The position numbers and the translations under genes were made by a program. The notes below the pieces were generated by a model. The model did not search any database and was not told where the DNA came from. It saw only the letters and a list, made by a program, of their open reading frames with translations. Of a stretch of 64,000 nucleotides of DNA, positions 44,636-55,425 are shown piece by piece. The stretch is from Phytopythium helicoides (lineage: Eukaryota > Oomycota > Peronosporomycetes > Pythiales > Pythiaceae): the NCBI GenBank assembly GCA_024867545.1, contig JANFNE010000013.1:1-64000 (forward strand). The letters run 5' to 3'. Positions within the stretch are counted from its first letter, which is position 1; every line of letters starts with the position of its first letter.

Positions 44636-45904
44636 CTAGACGATAGAACGTTGGTCTCCAGACAGCGCACGCTTCAGGATTTCCCTGCCACTCAGTGACA
44701 ACGCCCGGCGCCGATCGTCCACGCTGACTTCTGTTGCATCTTGCTCTATGGCTCGGGACTCACGCCTCGCGCGCACAATTGCAGCGGCTTTCGCAGAAGA
44801 GCGCCGACGGATGGACTCTTTTCTCGTGGCGCTGGCTGTCAATGCCTGCTCGGGCTCGGCCGGGTCTTCAAATGCCGTGAAGTCGGCCCAGCTCTCCTGC
44901 TTGGACAGTCGGCGGACGAGCTCCATGGGCGTGATCCTCGCTGCGGCCGTTTCCAGCGGCACTGCAGGTGCGGCCAAAAGCTGGTTGACGCACTGGCGGA
45001 CGCCGTCGAGCGTGGGGCGAACCGCCATGTCGGGCGTGAGTATCCACCGTATGAGCGCGACGAACGTCGGCGAGTAGGTCTGCGAGTGGCTGCTGCTCTC
45101 GAACGAGGCGTTCCCAGCGAGGATGGCGAGTTGCTGCACGCCATCGCGCGGGTGCTCGAACGGCGAGTAGGGCCCGAACGCCATGGCGTGGAGTATGCAG
45201 CCGAGCGACCAGACGTCGGCTCGGCCGTCGACGGCCCCGCGAACCTCAGCGGCCCCGGCCTCCCAGAGCTCGGGCGCGCGGTAGGCGGCCGAGCTGAGCC
45301 TGGCGGCCGTCTCTGCGAGCCGCTTGGCATCGCTGAAGGATTGCACGGGCGTCTCGAGCGGCGCGACCGAGCCGAAGTCCATGAGCACGGGCTCGGGCGG
45401 GTCGTGCGCCGACAGCAGCACGTTGCCTGGCTTGAGGTCGCGGTGCGCGAAGCCGAGCGCGTGCAGCGCGGCCACGGCGTCCAGCAGCAGCGCGAAGAAG
45501 CGCAGCGCCTCGCGCTCGGAGAAGGCGGCGCGGCCTGCGTCACGGCGGTGTCAGTCCTCGTCAGCCGCAGGGCGGATGCGCCGCATGTCACCTTGGGCGG
45601 CCGCGCGCTCCAGCGCCGCCTGCAGCGACCCGCGCGGCAACAGCGGCAGTAGCAGCAGCGCCTCGTCCCCACGCAGCTCGGCGGCCTCGAGCACCAGGCA
45701 GTGGCGGTGGCGTAGCTGGCGCATCACGTCGATCTCCAGTCGCGCGCGCGCTGCGTCCTCGCGCTCCGCCAGCCCGCGCGCCCACTTGAGCGCGCGCCGC
45801 TCGCGGCCGCGACGCACCTCGAGCACGCGCGAGAAGCCGCCGCCGCCCACCTCGCGCTGCACTTGCCACACGCGGCCGTCCACCCTCACCACGCTGTTCC
45901 CCAT
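44636..45904 (-). CDS. STK16: STK16-like serine/threonine kinase (NAK family), N-myristoylation signal
   Basis: Exons 45592-45904 and 44636-45534 (403 aa; 57-nt intron, GTGACA to GCAG). The start is MGNSVVRVDGRVW at 45904; Gly2 fits myristoylation, as in animal STK16. Kinase landmarks: GGGGFSRV loop, ALKWA Lys, LLLPLLPRGSLQAAL, FAHRDLKPGNVLL catalytic loop, LMDFGSVAP (DFG), YRAPELWE and DVWSLGCILHAMAFG. The C-terminal tail of about 110 residues, with a Ser/Arg-rich segment, is absent from the short animal form. STK16 is a membrane-anchored Golgi and trans-Golgi kinase. Only 52 bp separate it from the upstream calcium ATPase on the same strand. Confidence 0.9.
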
Positions 45905-45956
45905 GGCGCGGCGCGGATCTTTTCGAAAGTGCGTGTATTGGTGGCAGCTCATCTAT

Positions 45957-48900
45957 CTACTCGGCGGCCCCCGGGACGACGTCGGCGTCGCGGGAGAAGC
46001 TCGGTAGCTTGGTGCTGGGGACCTCCCGCAGCAGCGCGCGCACCGGGATGGAGCCGGCGCCGAAGGCGATGGAGACACTCCACTGTGCGGCTGAGAGCCC
46101 CATGCAGCTGAAGAAGTCGCCCGTGGCCTCGACGATGACGACCTGCATGAACACCTGCAGCACCGTCATGTACGAGTGCACGTGGTTGTCCAGGATCCCC
46201 TCGAAAACGTTCAACTCGTCGTGGATCTTACGGCAGTTGACCTCGTTGAAGAGCTGCAGCCACACGAACGTGTTGAACACCATCGTCATGTGCTGCGTCG
46301 GTTTCTTCCTCTCGTCCTCGCTTAGGTCTACGAATCGGCCGGATGGGATACCCATCATCGAATCGCCTGCGAACGTCAGCACCAGCAGCACCGCGAGCTG
46401 ATACAACGACTGCCCAAACATGTGCTTCCGCATCGTCTTGGACAGCAGCGGCTTGGTGCGTGGGTATGGCCGGCGCTCCAGCAACGCTGGTGTTGGTGGC
46501 TCCGTCGCCAGTGCCAACGATGCAAAAGAGTCCATGATGAGATTGACCCAGAGCAGCTGCACTGCAGTCAATGGAGACTGCTCGAGGATGACCGCACCGA
46601 GAAAAGCGAGGGTGATGGCAACGATGTTGACCGTCAGCTGGAACTGCAAGAACTTGGCGATCGAATCGTAGACGTTGCGGCCCCACTTGATGGCACTCAC
46701 GATCGACGTGAAGTTGTCGTCCATCAAGATAATATCGGACGCGTCCTTGGCGACAGCAGTACCGCTGATACCCATCGCAAAGCCAACGTTCGCCTTCTTG
46801 AGTGCAGGAGCATCGTTCGTGCCGTCACCGGTCACAGCGACAACCTGCGGGCCATACGGCATCACATTCGACTGCATGAGCCCTGAAACGAGTGTATACT
46901 TGTCTTTGGGCGAAGAACGAGCCATGACGCGCAGTTGGGGCCATATCTTGTCAAACTCAGACTGGATGATGTTTCCGTTGCCGTCAAGAACGCGTTGGCG
47001 GAACTCTTGACCTTCGATCACGAGCGCGTTGTCGCCTGGAGTGATGATTCCACATTTGCCCGCAATCGAACGAGCCGTTGAGATGTTATCCCCAGTGACC
47101 ATACGCACAACAATTCCCGCACGATGGCACAGACGAATCGATTCAGGAACCTCCTTCCGAACAGGATCCTCTATACCAACGATTGCGACGCAGGTAAGAT
47201 CCGTCTCAATGTCGTCGTCGCTCCACTTGCTAATCTCCTCGGGCGAGCACTCGACGTCGCGGTAGGACAAACACAGCGTGCGGTAGCCCTGAGAAGCGTA
47301 CTTCTCGATGATTGATGATGCAACGATCTCTTTCTGATTTGTGTCGAGGCTCGCCACGGATCCATCTAAGCGCTTGAGTTTACTGCACAGACCAAGAACA
47401 ACTTCCGTTGCTCCTTTGGTAAAGATCCGGCACGAGGTTAAGGAGCGCTTGATGACCACTGACATACGCTTCTTCTTGCTGCTGAACGTCAACATGTGCG
47501 CAATTTCTACGCTGGCGCGAACCTGAGAGTAGTCAACACTGCAGTCGCGCACAAATTGCAGCAGTGCACACTCTGTCTTGTTTCCTGTGTGCTCTGGCTG
47601 AGCGCCTGGAATTTTCGGTGGCAGAATCTCGGCTGTAGAGTTTACACACACACCGTTGCAAAACACATCCTTTGTTGGCTCAGACATCTCGTCTACCGCA
47701 TTGAGGGCCGACGAAAATTCCTTCCCGCCGATCCATGCTTGCATTACAGTCATTCGATTTGTGGTCAGCGTGCCCGTCTTGTCTGAACAAATGGTGGTTG
47801 CACTCCCCATAGTCTCGCAAGCGTCAAGGTGACGCACAAGATTGTTGTCAAGGAGCATCTTCTTGACCGAGTAGGCGAGTGAAATCGTGACAGCGAGAGG
47901 AAGACCCTCGGGTATGGCCACTACGAGCACCGTTATGGCCGTGATGAAGAACTGCAGGTAGTTGCTGATGTACTTGTTGTCCCACTCATTTTCCCCGTTC
48001 CCAAACATGCGCACCGAGTAGCGAATGCATAGGATAATAAACACCACGATGGCAACAGACGTGCCAAGTTTACCAATGAGCACTGTCAATCGATTTAGCT
48101 TGGCTTCGAGTGGGGACGACGAATGCTCTTCGTATTCTTCTTTCTGCTCGACTGTTCCGTTAGCACTCGGGTCGACTGGAGCTTGAACTTGAATTTGCTG
48201 TGCCGGTGCAACAGGTCCGACGGCCGGCTGCCCCTTGCCATCTTTTGCTTTCTTCTTTTTGTTCTTACCCTGGATGAGCTTTTTGATTATACCAGCCTGT
48301 GAATTCTCGCCGACACAAACCACCATCATTTTCCCAAGCCCTTCCATGACTTTTGTGCCCGACAGGAGAAATGGGTTTTCGGCATTCTTGACCAGTAGGT
48401 CGGACTCACCGGTCATGGCCGACTCGTCTAGCTTCAGCTCTTTTTCATCAAATACAATGCCGTCTGCAGGAATGATATCGCCCAGGTCTACACGCACGAT
48501 GTCGCCCACGACGATGCCATATTTGCTGACTTCGGCAGGTTGCCCGTTGCGAATGACCTTGATCTTCTCATCTTCTTTAACTGCGTTGAGCGAACGGAAC
48601 TGCGCTTCTTTCTGGTAGTCGTTGATGGCAGTCACGAAGGTGACAATGATAACTGCGAAGATGATACATGCACCTTCGATCCAGCCAGTGTCTGGGTGGT
48701 CACCGACTGTGACTGCCAAAATCACCGAAATGATCCCCGAAAGAGTCAACACCATGATGGTTAGATCCTGAAAGGCTTCCCACATCAGTTCCACAAGCCA
48801 TTTGGAGCGCGGCGGAGGAATGTAGTTGGATCCGAATACTTGTTCTCGTCGCTTCAAATCCGCTGTATCCCCGCTGTCCAGACCTTTGGTGATGTCAACA

Positions 48901-49031
48901 TTGATCGAAGCTGCAACGCCTTTGATACCACCAAGCTTCCAAAGTTGCTTGCCCTGCTGCTCATGCGGCGTCTCAACCAGTCGGATCAAATCACTTGCTG
49001 TAAGCTTGAATTGCGTCTCGGAATGGATCAT
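45957..49031 (-). CDS. Plasma-membrane-type Ca2+ ATPase (P2B)
   Basis: Intronless, 1024 aa. P-type landmarks: LDESAMTGESDL (actuator TGES), VVAIPEGLPLAVTISLAYS (the M4 PEGL ion site), CSDKTGTLTTN with phospho-Asp at about residue 417, the KGA nucleotide site in IFTKGATEVV, and VAVTGDGTNDAPALKKANVG. The end of the membrane domain follows (LLWVNLIMDSFASLALATEP). It exports Ca2+ from the cytosol at the plasma membrane or vacuole. A Lys-rich insert (NKKKKAKDGK) sits before M3, where animal PMCAs have their phospholipid-binding splice region. After the last membrane helix only about 40 residues remain, with no long calmodulin-binding tail. Confidence 0.95.
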   Translation of the reverse strand: MIHSETQFKLTASDLIRLVETPHEQQGKQLWKLGGIKGVAASINVDITKGLDSGDTADLKRREQVFGSNYIPPPRSKWLVELMWEAFQDLTIMVLTLSGIISVILAVTVGDHPDTGWIEGACIIFAVIIVTFVTAINDYQKEAQFRSLNAVKEDEKIKVIRNGQPAEVSKYGIVVGDIVRVDLGDIIPADGIVFDEKELKLDESAMTGESDLLVKNAENPFLLSGTKVMEGLGKMMVVCVGENSQAGIIKKLIQGKNKKKKAKDGKGQPAVGPVAPAQQIQVQAPVDPSANGTVEQKEEYEEHSSSPLEAKLNRLTVLIGKLGTSVAIVVFIILCIRYSVRMFGNGENEWDNKYISNYLQFFITAITVLVVAIPEGLPLAVTISLAYSVKKMLLDNNLVRHLDACETMGSATTICSDKTGTLTTNRMTVMQAWIGGKEFSSALNAVDEMSEPTKDVFCNGVCVNSTAEILPPKIPGAQPEHTGNKTECALLQFVRDCSVDYSQVRASVEIAHMLTFSSKKKRMSVVIKRSLTSCRIFTKGATEVVLGLCSKLKRLDGSVASLDTNQKEIVASSIIEKYASQGYRTLCLSYRDVECSPEEISKWSDDDIETDLTCVAIVGIEDPVRKEVPESIRLCHRAGIVVRMVTGDNISTARSIAGKCGIITPGDNALVIEGQEFRQRVLDGNGNIIQSEFDKIWPQLRVMARSSPKDKYTLVSGLMQSNVMPYGPQVVAVTGDGTNDAPALKKANVGFAMGISGTAVAKDASDIILMDDNFTSIVSAIKWGRNVYDSIAKFLQFQLTVNIVAITLAFLGAVILEQSPLTAVQLLWVNLIMDSFASLALATEPPTPALLERRPYPRTKPLLSKTMRKHMFGQSLYQLAVLLVLTFAGDSMMGIPSGRFVDLSEDERKKPTQHMTMVFNTFVWLQLFNEVNCRKIHDELNVFEGILDNHVHSYMTVLQVFMQVVIVEATGDFFSCMGLSAAQWSVSIAFGAGSIPVRALLREVPSTKLPSFSRDADVVPGAAE

Positions 49032-49572
49032 GATCCACTGGTGTCAAGGACCGAGGAGATCAAGGAATGACTGAATGGTATTGCCATGGGTTGCGGGAAT
49101 CCGACAGAAGCTTGAAGAAACCCCAGCCGCTAATAACACGCGATCGTGATCGGATAGATACCACACAACCAACCAGTTTATCAGCCCTGATTAACGCGAT
49201 GTTCGAAATGGCCGTTTGGATGGGATTTCACCGCGGTTTCTTTGGCACCAACCACAAGCCAATTCCATTGTCGAATTCCAATTTGGACCTGATACTTTTA
49301 GCCGACCAAAATAGCGGCTACCGTAATGATGAAGTAGCCGTTGGCTTTGTATGGGATTGTTGAGGACCGGCAAGTTCAACGTGGTTGAGTTGGTTCTTTT
49401 GTTTGAATACCTCCCACAAGATAGTGGTTTCCATTCCATTCGTGATCATCGGCCACTTTGATCTGTGCAGTGCAAATAGCTACCTGAAAGATACCCAGCA
49501 ACGGACTTCGAGGCAAACGTAATTTTATACGAGCGATAGAGAGCTCCTCTCGGATCTTTCTCCAAGATATAA
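49032..49572. other. 541-bp gap upstream of the Ca2+ ATPase
   Basis: AT-richer than the genes, with several CCAAT/CCAATT-like motifs around 49260-49290. It must hold the ATPase promoter and the 3' end of the coiled-coil gene. No coding or RNA gene is recognised. Confidence 0.4.
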
Positions 49573-50616
49573 TTATGATAGCTCATGTATTGGTTGAGTC
49601 TCTGCGATCGATTGGGCGATTTCCAATGAGGTATGAAGTTCTCGCAACTCGGCTTCGAGCGAGGAAATGCCGTCGTCAAGCGATACACTTTGCTCCATCA
49701 AGGACGTGGTGCCGCATTCACCTTGCTGTGGTTCTAAAAAGACGCGGACATTGGATTCTTCTTGCCGATCATCGCACAGTCCACTCTCGCTCTCACGGGA
49801 ACGGTCTATCCAATGATTATGCCGAGGGCTTCGCTTCATTCGGCACTTCCAAGACATCTCGTCAGATAAGCACTCACGAAGAAGCTCTTCACGCGCTCGA
49901 TTCAGCTTGCGCGCCTCCAGACTCCCATTGAATCCGTCGTCGGCAGTGCTGAAACTTGTTGGCTCACTACTTCGTGCCTGGTATCTGGCCATCTGCTTCC
50001 GCAATCTGTCACACTCCGCTTGCTCTTCCTCGAGTTGACTCAAGGCTGATTGAAGCTCCGCGGTGGCTTTCACCGCAGCCAATCGATATGCAGGTAGTTG
50101 ATCTTGCACGAACGAACGCACTCGTGCATACTTGCGCTTCGCCATATCCAATTGCTCTTCAAGTCTATTATTCTCGGCTCGCAGCTCCTCCAGGTCGAGA
50201 TCGAGTTTGAAAAACTCGTGTGGCCGCCTTCCGACAGCACTCGGCCGCTTGATCGCCTCCACTTCCTCTTTTAGCGACCTTGCAAGGGCTCGAAGCGCCA
50301 CAATCTCGTCCTCTTGTCTCGATCGGTCTTCCAACACGCACTCTAATTCTTCGCGAAGCCGTCGACACTCAACAGCTGCGTACTCTTCACCACTCGCAGA
50401 GTTGATTTGAGCAGAGTTTTCCTTGTTTTCTTGGATTGTAGGCACCAGCATTTGCGATTTCTTGGTGGTTTTGGGTGACCTGGATTCGGTGGGCATTGGA
50501 TTGCTTCGTCTAGCTACCTTCTTGGTGCAGCAAGACAGATCTCTTTTGACCGGGGCAACTGAGCATCTCGGAGAAGAACGGGTCTTCTTTCGAGACGACA
50601 ACAAGGGACGCTGCAT
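49573..50616 (-). CDS. Coiled-coil protein, function unknown
   Basis: Single exon, 347 aa. The first 65 residues are basic and Ser-rich with a KENS sequence (QENKENSAQ, a possible KEN box). A long coiled coil follows: CRRLREELECVLEDRSRQED to LARSLKEEVEAIK, then LDLEELRAENNRLEEQLDMA and LSQLEEEQAECDRLRKQMAR. The last 100 residues include another short helix (ISSLEAELRELHTSLEIAQ). It resembles cytoskeletal or centrosomal coiled-coil proteins, but no family can be named. It shares a 142-bp divergent promoter with the next gene. Confidence 0.7.
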   Translation of the reverse strand: MQRPLLSSRKKTRSSPRCSVAPVKRDLSCCTKKVARRSNPMPTESRSPKTTKKSQMLVPTIQENKENSAQINSASGEEYAAVECRRLREELECVLEDRSRQEDEIVALRALARSLKEEVEAIKRPSAVGRRPHEFFKLDLDLEELRAENNRLEEQLDMAKRKYARVRSFVQDQLPAYRLAAVKATAELQSALSQLEEEQAECDRLRKQMARYQARSSEPTSFSTADDGFNGSLEARKLNRAREELLRECLSDEMSWKCRMKRSPRHNHWIDRSRESESGLCDDRQEESNVRVFLEPQQGECGTTSLMEQSVSLDDGISSLEAELRELHTSLEIAQSIAETQPIHELS

Positions 50617-50758
50617 GGCTGTCGGGAAACCTGACGAGTCGTCTACGAATTCTGCAAGCTCTCTTTACTGCCTTTTCGTTTGCTAGGCAACGATCAAGAC
50701 GAGAATAGCCTGGCGAAAGCTTTCCGATTCCCACAGTTACAAATCTCCACGGCCTAAC
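50617..50758. promoter_or_regulatory. Divergent promoter (coiled-coil protein / unrecognised protein)
   Basis: 142 bp between opposed start codons; no distinctive element seen. Confidence 0.3.
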
Positions 50759-51541
50759 ATGAAGGATCAGCAAATTCTGCACTTGTCAAGACAGGAAAAG
50801 AAGATGTTGATCCACGGCTGGAACGCAAGAAGCAGGGGAGCCACAGAAGCCGGATCGCTAAAGCCTATGAATCCATCCGAGTGTGCAAAGCTGGACCCAG
50901 CGGCTCTCCACCGTCAATCCGACTCGCCTTCAAGATGTGCAGAGACGCCCTGGACAGCCGTCTCGAGCGAACCTCAGCAGACGCAGGAGCAGGTTGAGCC
51001 CCTGCCTCTGACGGTTGGTCTCGTCCGCCACTCCTACCGGTCCCGTGCCAGGAAAGTCGAGCAGGTGAGCGCTCTGAAGGCTAGCGACGCCGTTCGAGGG
51101 ACAAAGGAAAAGCTAGCAGGGCATCGGCAGACGCTTGAAAAGCAGAGACCTCCTCGTCATGTACAAAGTGTCGAGGCCGCCATCACCTCCCCGGAGCAAG
51201 CTGCCGTCGACGCGGATGCCGACCAAAGCGAGGGGAATCAAGAGTGCTGCATCAGCCTCGACTTTGACGGCGCCAGCCGCGTCACGACCGACACCGTCTA
51301 CCGAGACGCGCTGCTCCGCCGCATCCGGCACAGCCTCGCGAGCGGCCGCGCCGTTCCGCTGCGCGTCGACTGCGCCGATGCGTCCGAGGTGCGCAGCGCC
51401 TCGCTCGCGCTGCAGCTCCTGTGCTCTCAGAGCTTGTTACTGTGCGCGCGCGACCAGGACGTGAGCCCCGTCGTGGGCCGCGCCGCCGTGGCGCTCGAGT
51501 TGCGTCCGCGCGCCTCGGCCTCCGCGGATCTCGAGTTTTGA
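50759..51541 (+). CDS. Unrecognised protein, 260 aa
   Basis: Single exon starting MKDQQILHLSRQEKKML. The N-terminal two thirds are polar and probably disordered. The C-terminal part (about 170-260) is more ordered: CCISLDFDGASRVTTDTVYR, DALLRRIRHSLASGRAVPLR, SLALQLLCSQSLLLCARDQ. No motif is recognised. Its stop is 56 bp before the NPRL3 start on the same strand. GC content and codon use look coding, but function is unknown. Confidence 0.6.
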   Translation: MKDQQILHLSRQEKKMLIHGWNARSRGATEAGSLKPMNPSECAKLDPAALHRQSDSPSRCAETPWTAVSSEPQQTQEQVEPLPLTVGLVRHSYRSRARKVEQVSALKASDAVRGTKEKLAGHRQTLEKQRPPRHVQSVEAAITSPEQAAVDADADQSEGNQECCISLDFDGASRVTTDTVYRDALLRRIRHSLASGRAVPLRVDCADASEVRSASLALQLLCSQSLLLCARDQDVSPVVGRAAVALELRPRASASADLEF

Positions 51542-51597
51542 CTTGGCGAATGTATGGTCACCTCCACTTTGGTCGAGACTCCCGGAGAAAGGCCGCC

Positions 51598-53438
51598 ATG
51601 ATGAGCTCGGGGCTGATCGGCGTGGCGCTCGTGGTCGACGACATCAGCAAGGGCTGCAACCTCGCGTTCCGGTACCCCGCGCCGCCGGCCGAGGGCGCGT
51701 CGAACTTCCACCGGCTGTCGCCGTCGCTGCTGGCCAAGCTCTTCCGCCCCAAGAGCGCGCTCTGCAACCAGAGCTTCGAGCTCTCCATGGACGACCTGCG
51801 CTTCGTCAGCCACCCGGTGCTGGTGCCCTCATCGGCCTCGTCGGCCGCCAGCGCGAGCGCACCGGGCGCCGGACAGCCCGCCAAGCAGAACGAGACCAGC
51901 ATGTTCAACGTCATCTTCGCGCTCGAGAAGAAGCCCGGCGCGCCGGACGACCAGCAGCGCAGCGTCCGCGGCTTCCACGCGGCTGCCGCGCGCCTGGCCA
52001 ACGGGCTGCTACACGAGGAGCTGCGTGCGGGCTTCGTCTCCAAGGAGGTGCGCGAGCTGCTCTACCTGCGCGATGAACTGGCGCAGAACCGCCGAGGCAG
52101 GGGCACGAGCAGCGCCTCGAGCGGTGCCAACGGCATGCTGCCGAGTGGAGGAGCTGCTGGAGCCGGCTCCGGGGCTACTTCGACCACGCCGTCAGGAGGC
52201 ACAGCTCACCATCACCACCATCATCACCGCAGCGAGGGAGGGTCGTCCGAGACCGCTGGTTCGGTTGCAGAGGTCGACCAGCAGACGTTCATCGAGCTGT
52301 CGCTGACCAAGAGCCAGCTCGCCAACGACCTCAAGCACGTGTTCCACGGCCTCGACGAGTCGGGTACCGTTCAGGTCGTGCTCAACCGATGGGTCAAGCT
52401 GTCGCTCACGCTCTCAGACGCAGTGGACGTGCAGATGAACAGTATCCGGCCGTACCACACGCTGCTGCTGCTCAAGGATGAGGACAAGATCCTTGATGCT
52501 TTGCCTCCCGATCATTCACGACAGCTACGCGTGCTCATTGAAGCCGTCAACCCTCTCAAGAGCTTTCAGGACCTGTCCCTTGAGACGTGCATCCCCATTC
52601 ACCAACTCTTCCGTCTCGCCGCTCATCTCGTCTACTGGGGATTTGGCCGCATTGTCGACGCCATTACGCTTCACAATATCTACCAGGTGCATTCAGGCGC
52701 TGACTTGAGTGTGCAGGCTCCTCTTTCTCAGGAGTTTCGACACAAGTTTGCCCCTTATGAACTCTGTGAGGTGTTGTCTACTTTTTCGGGATCCCGTCGT
52801 ATCGGTGAGTACATGAAGACGCTGTCGGGCTCGAAGAAGGTCGAGTACATCCACATGCTGGTACGTAGGAATCTCTGCATTGGTGGCTCCTCGTCATCTA
52901 ACAACTGCATTCCGTTGCCCGACAGATTTGGCTGCTGCAGCACAATTTCATTGTACAGCTCCATCGGTATATCTACTTCATGATCCCGTCCGAGGGTGAC
53001 TACGCTCCCGAGAGCGACTCGTTCGACGATCAGTCGTACTCGCACCACAGCCATCATCATCACCACCACCGACGCCGATTACACGCGTCCAGCAGTGGTG
53101 GATCGAGTATGTTTGGTGGAACACCACCTTTGGGATCCGATGGAGCCATCATGTCCCCTCAGCTTGCGCTGGCTTCGAGGAATAGCGATGAGGAGAGCGC
53201 GATCCCGATGGCTGTCAATGTAGCGAGTCAGCTGCTCTTCACGGATCAGGAGCGCGATTACCTGGCCAAGATCGCCAAGCCAAACCCCGTGTTTCTACTG
53301 TTCAAGCGTCTGTGCGTGTACTTCCACGGCCAGCACCACCTCGAGGAGATCATGTGGCGCGAGAATCTGTCGCGTGGTGAGCTGCGCACCGTCGTGAGCA
53401 CATACCAGGACATCATCGTTTGCTGCACGCACGAGTGA
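51598..53438 (+). CDS. NPRL3: NPRL3-like subunit of the GATOR1 complex
   Basis: Exons 51598-52860 and 52926-53438 (591 aa; 65-nt intron with GTACGT donor and GACAG end). Family landmarks in order: IGVALVVDDISKGCNLAFRY, LLAKLFRPKSALCNQSFEL, DLRFVSHPVLV, FNVIFAL, LTKSQLANDLKHVFHGLDES, SIRPYHTLLLL, LFRLAAHLVYWGFGRIVDAI, IHMLIWLLQHNFIVQLHRY (across the intron), the C-terminal HYFxGxHHLEEIM-type motif (YFHGQHHLEEIMWRENLSR) and VCCTHE. GATOR1 is the Rag GTPase-activating complex that shuts off TORC1 on amino-acid starvation. Two His-rich low-complexity tracts (about residues 202-209 and 440-450) are not seen in animal NPRL3. Confidence 0.92.
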
Positions 53439-53623
53439 TTCGATTTGATAATGCCGTGGGCATGAATGTTACTGGAGTTTTCGTTATTTCCTATTTCTCC
53501 GGTGCACCTCAAGTGTGAGAGGATGCTCTCAAGCACACCAGTGTCGCGAAAAAGAAGAACGGCGATAATGATAGGAAATAGAAAGCGCTGGATGCCAACG
53601 CAGCTAAACAGGTGAGGTCAGCT
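53439..53623. other. Convergent 3' gap (NPRL3 / ABHD18)
   Basis: 185 bp of 3' flanking sequence with an A-rich stretch near 53548-53580. No gene is seen. Confidence 0.4.
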
Positions 53624-55222
53624 TCACGCATCACGGCTCGACCGTGGAGCAGGGCGTTGCAGTGCACGAATAACCTCAACAATTGTCTGGCGGTACGCCT
53701 CATCCTCAAGCAAAATGCCGCTCACATGGCCCGTTTTGACGTACCGCACGCTTGCTTGATCCCACTTGCTCTGGAGTTGCTATGAACAGCACAAAGCATC
53801 CGGCATAAGCCTGAATGAAATCAGTAACCTCCAAATGACGATTCACTCACCGTCCACTGGGGCTCCGTCGATCCGAGGTACATGTCCTCGGTGCCCACGA
53901 CGAACACGACAGCGTCTGTGCGTTGGGGAGGCCCAAAGTTGTCGATGTCGGTGATTGACAGAAATTCGCGCATGCGTTTCTTGGCCTCTTGGACGTGATC
54001 TTTTTCAGAGCTCGCCTTATCAGCATCCAGTCCACGTGTCAGGGACTGCGAGTGCTGTTGATACAGCAAGTCCCAGTTGCATGAGCCGGCTAGCAATCCA
54101 TCTGCAAAGACTGGTGCAGCCGAAGGCGGCGCAAGCCACGCAGTCGCACCAACTTCGCCGGGGAACACGGATGCCGTCATGGCGGCATGGAGTCCGCCCA
54201 TGGAGCTGCCGGCCACGACGAGACGAGAGAAGTTGAAGTGGTCGCGGAAGTACGCGAGCAGTGACTTGGTCTCCTCGATTGTGGCTTGTCCGAGGATGGG
54301 TAGGTCGCTCACACTGTTATTGTTGACGACTCCTCACGGTGAGCATCACGATCAGCAATAGAGTTGATGGTCTGACAACGCACCGACGCAGCTTGGAGCC
54401 TCTCTGGTCGCTGGGTCTGCGCCGGCCGTAGAACGGGCCCTCCAGGATCTGTTCACGGTCGTCAAGTTAGTCTCCTCGGCAGTGCGCCGTCGCATGATGC
54501 AGACGCACCAGCGTGGCAATGCCCATGCGCGCGAGCGGCAGCGCGATGGACGCGCGGCGGTGTAGGAACCCGTGCTCCCCGGTCCCTGGCAGCAGCACTG
54601 CGCTCAAGTCACAGAGACGCTGTGGGTCAGCAAGAGGCGGCGTCATTCTTCTGGATCGTCATGGCGCACCGACGAGCGGACGGTTTGGCGCTCCGCGCGG
54701 GACGTCGTCGCCCTCGCCCTGCGTCCACTCGAGCGGCGTGACGAGCTCTACGAACGCGTCGCGGCTCTCCTCTGGCAGGTAGCGGTGCGCGTCTGGCAGC
54801 GTGGAGCGGAAGCGTCCCTGCTGCACGCGCGCGTTGGCGGCGGGGAGCTCGACGCGGCCGGACCACTGCACGTCGTCGGCGCACAGCGCGTGCACCTGGC
54901 GCATGCGGTCTCCACGCAGCACGCGGCGCAGGCGCGCGGGGGTGTCGAGGTCTCCCCACCCGTCGCAGAAGAAGCCGGCGGGGAAGAGCAGCGCGCTCTG
55001 CGTGAGCGAGGCGGCCGCGCGGTCCAGCAGCGCGTGGTGCGCCGACGTGGCGCGGTCCAGCGCGCGGCTGGGCGCGCGCAGCAGCAGCGCGAGCGCGCCC
55101 CACGGGTGCACGAGCCCCGCGGGCGGCGCCGCGAGCTCCAGGCGCAGCGGCGGCAGGCGGTGGGCGAGCGGCGGCGGCCATCTCCACGCGCGCGGCGGCC
55201 GCACGGCGTCGGCCGACGCCAT
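53624..55222 (-). CDS. ABHD18: ABHD18-like alpha/beta hydrolase
   Basis: Five exons with consistent frames: 54670-55222, 54509-54597, 54384-54448, 53851-54313 and 53624-53779 (441 aa). Donors are GTGCGC, GTGCGT, GTGCGT and GTGAGT. Landmarks: an N-terminal FFCDGWGD-type segment, the oxyanion strand VVLLPGTGEHGFLHRRASIA, LILEGPFYGRRRPSDQRGSK, the nucleophile elbow VAGSSMGGLHAAM, VGTEDMYL (acid region) and KTGHVSG (His). These match the ABHD18/DUF2048 order (GTGDH, ENPYYGxRKP, GxSMGG, GGHxxA). Substrate unknown; animal ABHD18 is reported as mitochondrial. The exon-intron model comes from splice signals alone. Confidence 0.82.
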
Positions 55223-55425
55223 GCTCGAGTCTCGAGTGGGGAGGGCGGGTCCGACTTGCGGATCCCGCAGTCACTTGGCGTTTGTATGCATTCGGCGCCA
55301 GAGAAGCGAAGCGGTGTTGACAGAATAGGCGTGGATAGGCGCCATGTTATACTCGCTATGTGTCGTTCAACCCGCGCGTTTCCCCGAAGCGCGGCGAATT
55401 CGCCGGCCGCCACACGTCGCAGGCG
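55223..55425. other. Gap: ABHD18 promoter and receptor-kinase 3' end
   Basis: 203 bp between minus-strand genes. No CCAAT box or other element is identified. Confidence 0.35.

Noticed and set aside
52207..52230. Poly-His tract in NPRL3 as a vector or tag artefact
   Set aside because: A second His-rich tract occurs near 53043-53070, the tracts use mixed codons, and both lie in variable loops, so natural low complexity is more likely.
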